From Microbacteriaceae bacterium (GTDB lineage Bacteria; Actinomycetota; Actinomycetes; Actinomycetales; Microbacteriaceae), in NCBI GenBank assembly GCA_947444785.1, contig CANFBG010000006.1, positions 1-39,683 of the forward strand: a stretch of 39,683 nt of DNA, read 5' to 3'. The position numbers and the translations under genes are program-made. The first letter of the stretch is position 1, and every line of letters begins with the position of its first letter. The notes beneath the pieces are model-generated. The model did not search any database, was not told the origin of the DNA, and saw nothing but the letters and a program-made list of their open reading frames with translations. This document shows, piece by piece, positions 8,885-16,748 of this stretch.

Positions 8885-10223
8885 TTCCGATCCTCCTTCT
8901 CAGTCCGCGCAGGGTTGCTTTCGTTGCAATGGGTTCCGCGGCAAGTGCCTGCGCGAAACGATTCGGGACGCGTTTAGTGGGCGCGTCATCGTCGTCGTGA
9001 CTTCGCCAGTCGTCCGGAAGCAGGTAGTCGAGAACATCGTCAATGGTCACCACCCCGACGAGCCGGTGGTTGTCGTCGACAACGGGAACGGAGACCAGAT
9101 TGTAGCTGGCAAGGATTCGAGAGACCTCGGCGGCCGACGTGTCCGCGGTCACCGGGTCGAGACCGGTGTCCAGCAGCGTGCCGAGGCGCTCGTGGGGCGG
9201 GTAGCGCAGCATCCGCTGGAAGTGAACGATGCCGAGGTACCGGCCCGTCGGTGGCTCGTACGGGGGCAGCGTGACGAAGATGGCAGCGCCCAGTGCTGGC
9301 GCGAGCTCATGCCGACGGATCAGTGCCAGGCCCTCGGCGACGGTCGCATCCGCCGACACGATGATCGGCTCGGTCGTCATCAGGCCGCCGGCGGTGTCGG
9401 GGCCGTACGACAGCAGCATGCGCACGTCGTCGGCCTCCTCCGGCTGCATCAGCGTGAGCAGCTTCTCGCCTCGCTCGTCGGAGAGCTGCGCGATGAGGTC
9501 TGCCGCGTCGTCGGGCTGCATCTGGTCGAGGACGTCTGCCGCTCGGTCGTCGTCGAGCTGGCTCAGGATCTCGACCTGCTCGCTCTCGGGCATCTCCTCG
9601 AGGGCATCGGCGAGCCGGGCGTCGGGAAGCTCGCCCGCAACCTCAAGCATCCGCGCCTGGGGAAGATCGAGCAGGGTGGAGGCGAGGTCTGCGGGCTTCA
9701 GCTCCGAGTAGGTCGCGATGAGCTGCTCGGCGGACTGGGCCTGGCCTGCCGTCGTCTTCTCGGTGACCTCCGCCCAGGCGGCGAACTCGGTCGTGCCCTT
9801 GGCGAAGGGGGAGGAGCCGAGCTTGGGTCGGCGAACGAAAAGCTGTGTGACCTGCCAGTCGCCGGCGCCGTCCGCCTCGATCGCGACATCCTCGATCGTG
9901 GCCTCGCCGGTGCCGTCGTTGAAGAGCACCTTTCGACCGAGGAGTTCGGCGATGACGCGCACCTCTCCGCCGCGCTGGCCGAAGCGGCGCACGTTGATGA
10001 AGCCGGTCGTGATGATCTGGCCGCTGCCGATGCTGGTGACCCGGCCGATCGACAGGAATACCCGGCGCTTGCCCGGAACCTCGACGATGAGCCCGACAAC
10101 CCGGGGGGAGCGGTTGTTGCGGTAGACGACGAGAACGTCGCGTACCTTGCCGAGTCTGTCGCCGGCGGGGTCGAAAACGGTGCAACCGGCCAGTCTGGCG
10201 ACGAAAACTCTGGAGGCACTCAC
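8862..10223 (-). CDS. PRC-barrel-like + MgtE_N + CBS-pair protein, no transmembrane channel domain
   Basis: PDARLADALEEMPESEQVEILSQLDDDRAADVLDQMQPDDAADL (MgtE_N repeats) and a CBS pair; 23-bp overlap with DUF1003. Confidence 0.88.
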   Translation of the reverse strand: MSASRVFVARLAGCTVFDPAGDRLGKVRDVLVVYRNNRSPRVVGLIVEVPGKRRVFLSIGRVTSIGSGQIITTGFINVRRFGQRGGEVRVIAELLGRKVLFNDGTGEATIEDVAIEADGAGDWQVTQLFVRRPKLGSSPFAKGTTEFAAWAEVTEKTTAGQAQSAEQLIATYSELKPADLASTLLDLPQARMLEVAGELPDARLADALEEMPESEQVEILSQLDDDRAADVLDQMQPDDAADLIAQLSDERGEKLLTLMQPEEADDVRMLLSYGPDTAGGLMTTEPIIVSADATVAEGLALIRRHELAPALGAAIFVTLPPYEPPTGRYLGIVHFQRMLRYPPHERLGTLLDTGLDPVTADTSAAEVSRILASYNLVSVPVVDDNHRLVGVVTIDDVLDYLLPDDWRSHDDDDAPTKRVPNRFAQALAAEPIATKATLRGLRRRIGNGTQQPG

Positions 10224-10271
10224 AGTAATAACTTAGACCTTGAATTCGGGAAGCCATGGAATGATGAGGAC

Positions 10272-10775
10272 GTGAGTAGCCAGCAACCGTTTTCGTCCCG
10301 CTCGAAGAGCCCCCTCGTATCTATCCCGCGTGGCGAGGTGGTCGTTACGTACGAGACCTATCCCGAGGCCCAACAGGCGATTGATGTTCTTGCCCACGCG
10401 GACTTCCCTGTCAATAAGCTGACGATCGTCGGCAGCGACCTCAAATCGATCGAACGGGTCATCGGGCGACTCAGCTACGGTCGGGCCGCCATTTCCGGGG
10501 CCCTCAGCGGCCTCTGGCTCGGTCTGTTCCTGGGCTTCTTCATCGTCATCCTCTCGCCGACCGCGACGTCGCTGCCCTTCATCGCCGCGGCCTCGCTCAT
10601 CGGCGCCGGCTTCGGCATGCTTTTTCGCATCGTGACCTACTCGATCAGCCGCCGGCGCCGGGACTTCGCCTCGGTCATGCAGGTGATCGCCACGAGCTAT
10701 TCGGTCATCGTCGACCCCGAGCTCGCCAATCGTGCACGAAACACGCTGGAGAACCCGGGAGCCAAGCAGTCCTGA
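10272..10775 (+). CDS. General stress protein 17M-like membrane protein
   Basis: YETYPEAQQAIDVLAHADFPVNKLTIVGSDLKSIERVIGRLSYGRAAISGALSGLWLGLFLGFF; GTG start. Confidence 0.85.
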   Translation: MSSQQPFSSRSKSPLVSIPRGEVVVTYETYPEAQQAIDVLAHADFPVNKLTIVGSDLKSIERVIGRLSYGRAAISGALSGLWLGLFLGFFIVILSPTATSLPFIAAASLIGAGFGMLFRIVTYSISRRRRDFASVMQVIATSYSVIVDPELANRARNTLENPGAKQS

Positions 10776-10779
10776 CTTC

Positions 10780-12258
10780 TCAGGACTGGATGCGTGCGAT
10801 CCATGCCTCGACATCGTCCGCGCTGCGGGGGATGCCGACCGAGAGGTTCTCTCCGCCGGAAGGCGTAACCAGGATGTTGTCCTCGATGCGCACCCCGATT
10901 CCGCGGAACGCCTCGGGAACGGTCAGATCGTCCGGCTGGAAGTAGAGTCCCGGCTCGATGGTGAAGACCATTCCGGCCTCCAGGACCCCATCGAGGTACA
11001 TCTCGCGGCGGGCCGCGGCGCAGTCGTGAACGTCGAGACCCAGGTGGTGACTGGTGCCGTGCACCATGTAGCGCCGGTGCTGCTGGTTGTCGGCCTCGAG
11101 GGCGTGCTCGGCCGAGACCGGCAGCAGGCCCCATTCGGCCGTTCGCCGGGCGATGACCGCCATGGCCGTCTGGTGCAGGTCGCGAAAGATGACCCCGGGG
11201 CGCACGACGGCGAACGCCGCATCCGCCGCTTCGCGGACGACCTCGTAGATCTGGCGCTGCACCGCGCTGAATGTGCCGTTCACCGGGAGGGTGCGCGTGA
11301 TGTCGGCCGTATAGAGGCTGTCGAGCTCCACCCCGGCATCCAGCAGCATCAGGTCGCCGGGCGCGACCGGGCCGTCGTTCGTGGTCCAGTGCAGGATGCA
11401 CGCGTGCGGCCCTGAGGCGGCGATCGTGTCATAGCCCACCGCGTTGCCGTCCTCCCGGGCCCGTGTGTAGAAGACCCCCTCGACCAGTCGCTCGCCGCGC
11501 GGGTGCGCGGAGCTCCGGGGAAGGTCGCGGATGACGTCGTCGAAGCCCCGGGCTGTGGCCGCGACCGCCAGCCGCATCTCGCCGATCTCGAATTCGTCCT
11601 TGACGAGCCGGTACTCGGAGAGGTCCCGGGCGAGGCCGGCGTCGGCGTCGGCGTCTGTTCCGGGTACCAGCTCGGGGGCGGCCTCTCGAAGAAGAACTGT
11701 GTCGCAGCGGCCGTCGTCATCCTCGTCGACGGCGGGAATCGCGCTCGCGAACTCGGCCAGGGCGCGGGTGGTGAGGCCCAGGTCGCCGGCAACCTGGGCG
11801 AGCGACGGACGGGCGCCGATCCAGAACTCGCCGATCTCGGAGTTCGCATAGAACTCATCGGAGTCCCGGCCTGCGCGCTCGCGGAAGTACAGGGTGGCCT
11901 CGTGGCCGCCCTCGGCACGCGGCTCGAGCACGAGCACCGCGCCGGGTTCGCTGTCTGATCCCCAGCCGGTCAGCCAGGTGAATGCCGAGTGAGCGCGAAA
12001 CGCGTAGTCGGTATCGTTGGAGCGCTGTTTTGGCGAGCCGGCCGGCACCACGACGCGTCTGCCGGCGTAGGCGTTGGACAGCCTGCGGCGCCGGGCCGCG
12101 GCGAACGGTGCCTGTGCGCGGGGCGCGGGGACGACATCCGTTCGCTCAGCCCATTGACCGGCGATGAAATCCCGGAATCTATCGCTTCCCGGGGTGGTGG
12201 AACGGTTGCTTTCCGCGGGAGAAGTCTCGGTCGGGGTCTCTGCTTGTGATTCAGCCAT
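10780..12258 (-). CDS. pepP: Aminopeptidase P family protein (Xaa-Pro aminopeptidase)
   Basis: M24B motifs (LLDAGVELDSLYTADITRTLPVNG, HGTSHHLGLDVHD, TIEPGLYF, GVRIEDNILVT). Confidence 0.93.
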   Translation of the reverse strand: MAESQAETPTETSPAESNRSTTPGSDRFRDFIAGQWAERTDVVPAPRAQAPFAAARRRRLSNAYAGRRVVVPAGSPKQRSNDTDYAFRAHSAFTWLTGWGSDSEPGAVLVLEPRAEGGHEATLYFRERAGRDSDEFYANSEIGEFWIGARPSLAQVAGDLGLTTRALAEFASAIPAVDEDDDGRCDTVLLREAAPELVPGTDADADAGLARDLSEYRLVKDEFEIGEMRLAVAATARGFDDVIRDLPRSSAHPRGERLVEGVFYTRAREDGNAVGYDTIAASGPHACILHWTTNDGPVAPGDLMLLDAGVELDSLYTADITRTLPVNGTFSAVQRQIYEVVREAADAAFAVVRPGVIFRDLHQTAMAVIARRTAEWGLLPVSAEHALEADNQQHRRYMVHGTSHHLGLDVHDCAAARREMYLDGVLEAGMVFTIEPGLYFQPDDLTVPEAFRGIGVRIEDNILVTPSGGENLSVGIPRSADDVEAWIARIQS

Positions 12259-12316
12259 GCCTCCATTCTGTACCCCCCTTTTCGGAACCCGGCCCGGAGA
12301 TCCGTACGATGGACAG

Positions 12317-13192
12317 ATGGCTCCTGAAGTACTTCCCCCCGGGGGCATCGACCTGCACACGCATTCGAGCGTGTCGGATGGCACCGAGACACCCGCAAAC
12401 CTGGTTCGCGCGGCCGCCGCGGCGGGCCTCGGCACGATCGCGATTACCGATCACGACTCCACCGCGGGGTGGGAGCCGGCCGGTCGCCAGGCGAAGAAGA
12501 GCGGGCTCGCCCTGATCCCCGGCATGGAGCTCAGCACCCGGCACGTTCATGCGAGCGTGCACATGCTGGCCTACCTGTTCGACCCGAACGACGCCGGGCT
12601 CGTGGCCGAGACCGCGCGCATCAGGAATGCCAGGCTCACCCGCGCCGAGGAGATGGTGCAGGCGATCTCCGCCGACTACGACCTCAGCTGGGACGATGTG
12701 CTCGCCCAGACCTCCGAGGGCGCGACCGTCGGCCGTCCCCATATTGCGGATGCCCTGGTCGCCAAGGGCCACTCGCTCACCCGCAGCGACGCCTTCGCCG
12801 GCATCCTGCACTGGCGTGCCGGGTATTTCCTCCCGCACTACGCGCCGACGCCCAAGCAGGGGATCGAGCTCATCGTGGCGGCCGGCGGTGTTCCCGTGCT
12901 CGCGCATCCGGCCACGCGGGGACGCGAGTTCATCGTGGGCGAGGCCGAACTGCGTGTTCTCGTCGATGCCGGCCTGTTCGGGCTTGAGATCGAGCACCGC
13001 GAGAACACCGACGACGGCAAGGTCCGGCTGTACGAGCTGGCCGAGAAGTTCGGGCTCGTGGTCACGGGCTCCAGCGATTACCACGGCGAGGGCAAGCCGA
13101 ACCGCCTGGGCGAGAACCGTACGCACCCCGAGGTCCTGGAACGCATCATCGCCCGGGCAACCGGTTCGACGCCGATCTACCCCACGCCCTGA
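12317..13192 (+). CDS. PHP domain phosphoesterase
   Basis: IDLHTHSSVSDGTETP, ITDHDSTAGW, GSSDYHGEGKPN. Confidence 0.92.
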   Translation: MAPEVLPPGGIDLHTHSSVSDGTETPANLVRAAAAAGLGTIAITDHDSTAGWEPAGRQAKKSGLALIPGMELSTRHVHASVHMLAYLFDPNDAGLVAETARIRNARLTRAEEMVQAISADYDLSWDDVLAQTSEGATVGRPHIADALVAKGHSLTRSDAFAGILHWRAGYFLPHYAPTPKQGIELIVAAGGVPVLAHPATRGREFIVGEAELRVLVDAGLFGLEIEHRENTDDGKVRLYELAEKFGLVVTGSSDYHGEGKPNRLGENRTHPEVLERIIARATGSTPIYPTP

Positions 13193-13304
13193 CCTCTCAG
13201 TTCATGGTCCCGGGCTGACATACTTGCCCGACATCCCCTGAGACCCGGATTCGGGGCCTTTCGGGAAAATGTCAGTCGCTGGCCCGCGTTTCCGAGGCCC
13301 GACG

Positions 13305-13345
13305 GCAAAAAGCAAGGCCGCGAACCCCCAAGGGTCCGCGGCCTT
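13305..13345 (-). terminator. Rho-independent terminator of the DEAD-box helicase gene
   Basis: Stem aaggccgcgaaccc (13314-13327) / gggtccgcggcctt (13332-13345); on the minus strand followed by gcttttt. Confidence 0.85.
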
Positions 13346-13367
13346 ACTCGGTTACAGAAGGGTGCGG

Positions 13368-15005
13368 CTACTCGCCTGAGGTCGCGGCCGGGCGGCGCGA
13401 GCGCGTGCGGCGGCGCGGGGCGCTGTTGCCGTCGTGGTGCTCGGGGCCGGTGCCCGTGTGGGCTCCGCCGCCCTCGACGTTGTGCTCGCGGGTCGGGGCT
13501 GCCGAGTCGCCTGCGGTGCGAGGAGCAGCACCGGTGCCGGCTGAGCCCTGGCGGCTGCGGCTGCGGGGCGGGCGGCTGCCGGCCTCGCGGGGAGCGCGGT
13601 CCTCGCGGGGGGCTCCACCCTCGCGGGTGCCGGTGCCGTCGCGGCCGCCACCGGAGTTCTGGCGCGGCGGGCGGCCGCCCCCTGCGGCTCCGTCGCGCGG
13701 CGGGCGTCCGCCGGTCGACGGCTCCTTGACGATGGAGGTCGGTTTGAGGCGGCCCTTGGTGCCGGCCGGGATGTTGAGGTCGGTGAAGAGGTGCGGGCTC
13801 GAGGAGTAGGTCTCGGTCGGCTCCGGCTGGCCGAACTCGAGGGCGCGGTTGATGAGCGCCCACTTGTGCAGGTCGTCCCAGTCGACGAACGTGACGGCGA
13901 TACCGGTCTTGCCGGCTCGGCCCGTGCGGCCCACGCGGTGCAGGTAGGCCTTCTCGTCCTCGGGGATGGTGTGGTTGATGACATGGGTGACGTCCAGCAC
14001 GTCGATTCCGCGGGCGGCGACATCCGTGGCGATGAGGATGTCTTTCTTGCCGGCCTTGAACGCGGCCATTGCGCGCTCGCGCTGCTCCTGGTTGAGGTCG
14101 CCATGAACGGCGGCGGCGTTGAAGCCGCGGTCGTTCAGTTCCTCGACCAGCTTGGCGGCTGCGCGCTTGGTGCGGGTGAAGATCACGGTCTTGCCGCGGC
14201 CCTCGGCCTGCAGGATGCGAGAGATTACCTCGTCCTTGTCCATGTTGTGCGCACGGTAGATGAGGTGGTTGATCTGCGCCTGGACCTGGCCCTCGTCGGG
14301 GTCGGTCGCGCGGATGTGGATCGGCTTCGTCATGAAGCGGCGGGCCAGGGCGACGATCGGGCCGGGCATGGTCGCCGAGAACAGCATCGTGTGGCGGTCA
14401 GCCGGCGTCTGGGAGAAGAGCTTCTCGATATCGGCCAGGAAGCCGAGGTCGAGCATCTTGTCCGCCTCGTCCAGCACCATCTCACGCACGTTCTTGAGGT
14501 TGAGCAGGCGCTGGCTGGCGAGGTCCAGCAGGCGGCCGGGGGTGCCGACGACGATCTGGGCGCCGGCCTTCAGCTGCTCGATCTGGCCTTCGTACGCCTT
14601 GCCGCCGTAGATGGAGACGATCGAGGTCGCCCGGTTGGTGGTCGCAGAGACGAGGTCTTCGGTTACCTGCACGCACAGCTCGCGGGTCGGCACGACGATG
14701 AGCGCCTGCACTCCCGGCTCGGGGTTCAGGCCGAGGCGCTGGATCAGGGGGAGACCGAAGCCGAACGTCTTGCCGGTTCCCGTCTTGGCCTGGCCGATGA
14801 TGTCCTGGCCGGCGAGGGCCAGGGGAATCGTCTGGCTCTGGATCGGGAACGGGGAGAGGATCCCCTTCGCCGCGAGGGCATCGGTCATGTCCTGGTCGAT
14901 GCCCAGGTCGCCGAATGTTCCGGTCGCCTCTTCGGCGGAGGCGATGACCTCAACGGCGGGAAGATCTGCGAGCAATTCGGATTCGTCAGGTGTTGCAATG
15001 GTCAA
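13368..15005 (-). CDS. DEAD-box RNA helicase with long basic, Gly/Arg/Pro-rich tail
   Basis: AKTGTGKT, DEAD, SAT, ARGIDV, HRVGRTGRAG motifs; C-terminal about 110 aa low-complexity. Confidence 0.95.
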   Translation of the reverse strand: MTIATPDESELLADLPAVEVIASAEEATGTFGDLGIDQDMTDALAAKGILSPFPIQSQTIPLALAGQDIIGQAKTGTGKTFGFGLPLIQRLGLNPEPGVQALIVVPTRELCVQVTEDLVSATTNRATSIVSIYGGKAYEGQIEQLKAGAQIVVGTPGRLLDLASQRLLNLKNVREMVLDEADKMLDLGFLADIEKLFSQTPADRHTMLFSATMPGPIVALARRFMTKPIHIRATDPDEGQVQAQINHLIYRAHNMDKDEVISRILQAEGRGKTVIFTRTKRAAAKLVEELNDRGFNAAAVHGDLNQEQRERAMAAFKAGKKDILIATDVAARGIDVLDVTHVINHTIPEDEKAYLHRVGRTGRAGKTGIAVTFVDWDDLHKWALINRALEFGQPEPTETYSSSPHLFTDLNIPAGTKGRLKPTSIVKEPSTGGRPPRDGAAGGGRPPRQNSGGGRDGTGTREGGAPREDRAPREAGSRPPRSRSRQGSAGTGAAPRTAGDSAAPTREHNVEGGGAHTGTGPEHHDGNSAPRRRTRSRRPAATSGE

Positions 15006-15254
15006 AGTAAATGCCTGTCATGGAATTTCGGGCTACGTCACCGAATGTGCACTGTGTGAATGTGCTTTGCGAGGCGCGAGGCGAGAAAAGTGATCCGGCT
15101 TCGCGGCCGCGGGGTGAGACTGGCCGGCGATGGCGCCTGGCTGGCGGCGTAGAGACCCCGATTCGTGTCAGGGCTGAGACCAGTTTACCGGAAACGTCTG
15201 AGAAACCGTCCGTTGGGACCCCGGAGCAGATCGGCGCGCCGATAGGGTGGGGGA

Positions 15255-15968
15255 GTGTTTACATTCCGCCGGCCAAAGGCGCGCCTCGAGGTGCCGCGAT
15301 TGCGCTCACGCGGGGAGAGCACCCCGCTGCCCAAGGTCAATCTCGCGGAGCTCACTCCCGAACTGATGCCCTACCTCGGCCAGGCCGCGTACCTGCAGCT
15401 CTCGTTCTTTGCGGCGGCGGCTCGGTTGAGTGGCGCCGCGGCGAATCTCGATGACAAGCTCGTGCTCGCGGTCACCGCCGGCCAGATGCTCGACAAGCAC
15501 CAGCAGCTTGTCGCCGAGATCAAGCGCCACGGCGGCTCGCCCGGCGATGTCATGAAGCCCTTCACCGAGGGCATCGATGCCTACGGCGAGATGGTGCGCG
15601 GGGCCAATTGGCACGAGTCGCTGACCAGCCTGCTGCTGACGGCCGGCCTGCTCGATGACTTCTTCTCGTTCCTGGCGGCCGGACTGGCCCAGGGCACGGG
15701 CCCCAAGATGGTCCAGATCCACGAGCTCGGCAGCCAGCGCCGGGAGGTCGCAGACATTCTGACCCGGGCCATCGAAGCCGACGAGCGTCTTGGCTCACAA
15801 CTGGCGATGTGGGGCCGACGCGTCGTCGGCGACACCCTGCTCGTCGCGCGAAGCGCCATCCATCAGTCGGGCAACGCCGTCTCGGACGAGCTGCGAATCG
15901 AGCCGGTCTTCACCGAGGTCATCGCCGCCCACACTCGACGCATGGATGCGCTCGGCCTCACCGCGTAG
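15255..15968 (+). CDS. Ferritin-like fold protein (MiaE_2-like)
   Basis: 237 aa helical protein (PELMPYLGQAAYLQLSFFAAAARLSG...LGSQLAMWGRRVVGDTL), neighbour of DUF3107 and DEAD helicase as in other Actinobacteria. Confidence 0.78.
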   Translation: MFTFRRPKARLEVPRLRSRGESTPLPKVNLAELTPELMPYLGQAAYLQLSFFAAAARLSGAAANLDDKLVLAVTAGQMLDKHQQLVAEIKRHGGSPGDVMKPFTEGIDAYGEMVRGANWHESLTSLLLTAGLLDDFFSFLAAGLAQGTGPKMVQIHELGSQRREVADILTRAIEADERLGSQLAMWGRRVVGDTLLVARSAIHQSGNAVSDELRIEPVFTEVIAAHTRRMDALGLTA

Positions 15969-16016
15969 CTCAGGGGCCGAGCGCATCCGCCGAAACTGCG
16001 TGCAGCGGGCAGGTGC

Positions 16017-16316
16017 CTAAACGGCCGGCGTGGACTTCAGGCGCACGAACGTCGCGATATCGGCACGCTCGCGGTAGACGCTGAGCAGCTGGCCGAACGC
16101 CACCGAGGACAGCGCGGAGAGAACGAGGGTGAGCACCCAGATCCAGCCGCCGTCCCAGGCGAGGCCGAGCCAGGTCAGCGCCACCCAGACGATGGACGCC
16201 GAAGCGCCGCCGACCGCGGGCACGAGAATGATCCCGCGAAGTTCACGACGGGGCAGCGCTGCCCCGGCCGCCATTCCTAGGATGATGCCCGCCAGAGCGA
16301 CGAAGAGAATCTCCAC
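16017..16316 (-). CDS. Small membrane protein, unknown function
   Basis: 99 aa with three hydrophobic segments. Confidence 0.75.
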   Translation of the reverse strand: MEILFVALAGIILGMAAGAALPRRELRGIILVPAVGGASASIVWVALTWLGLAWDGGWIWVLTLVLSALSSVAFGQLLSVYRERADIATFVRLKSTPAV

Positions 16317-16324
16317 GGCGGTGC

Positions 16325-16549
16325 CTACAGGACGAAGCCGACGCGACGGGACTCTTCGTTCCCGATCTCGATGTAGCCCAGTGAGGCGATGGGCACGATG
16401 TACTGGGTGCCCTTGATGTCGGTGAGGCTGAGGTGTGTGCCGTCGCCCTTGAGCGCGTCCGCCACCGTCTTCTCAACCTCTGCCGGAGGCTGGTTCGACT
16501 CGAAGCTCAGTTCACGGGGGGAGTTTGCAATGCCGATCCGAATGTCCAC
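16325..16549 (-). CDS. DUF3107 domain protein
   Basis: MDIRIGIANSPRELSFESNQPPAEVEKTVADALKGDGTHLSLTDIKGTQYIVPIASLGYIEIGNEESRRVGF. Confidence 0.92.
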   Translation of the reverse strand: MDIRIGIANSPRELSFESNQPPAEVEKTVADALKGDGTHLSLTDIKGTQYIVPIASLGYIEIGNEESRRVGFVL

Positions 16550-16722
16550 GAGATGCGCCTTTCATGAAGCCGTGGCCGCTCTTGCCGCCACCGATACCCA
16601 GCGTAGGACAGAAAATCGACCGGGCCCCGCCATCCTGATGCTTCTGCGACCGCCCAGAGCGAACATTCGAAGGAGAAGGCGTGGCACCAAGCCCGTCCGG
16701 CCCTGCCCGCCTCGAAAAGGCG

Positions 16723-16745
16723 CTGTCGGTGATACGCGTTAGTTT
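16723..16745 (+). promoter_or_regulatory. RecA-NDp/PafBC-type promoter candidate of adnA (CTGTCGGTG-N8-TAGTTT)
   Basis: 8/9 match to TTGTCRGTG with exact N8 spacing to TANNNT, immediately upstream of the ATG at 16749. Confidence 0.6.
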
Positions 16746-16748
16746 TAG

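Noticed and set aside
8709-10775. 688-aa plus-strand ORF across DUF1003/MgtE antisense into the stress protein
   Set aside because: Only 10272-10775 has real protein character; the rest is a shadow frame.
16660-16675. Possible LexA box (CGAACATTCGAAGG) upstream of adnA
   Set aside because: Half-site only; does not match the expected symmetric CGAAC-N4-GTTCG form. The RecA-NDp-type match nearby is much better.
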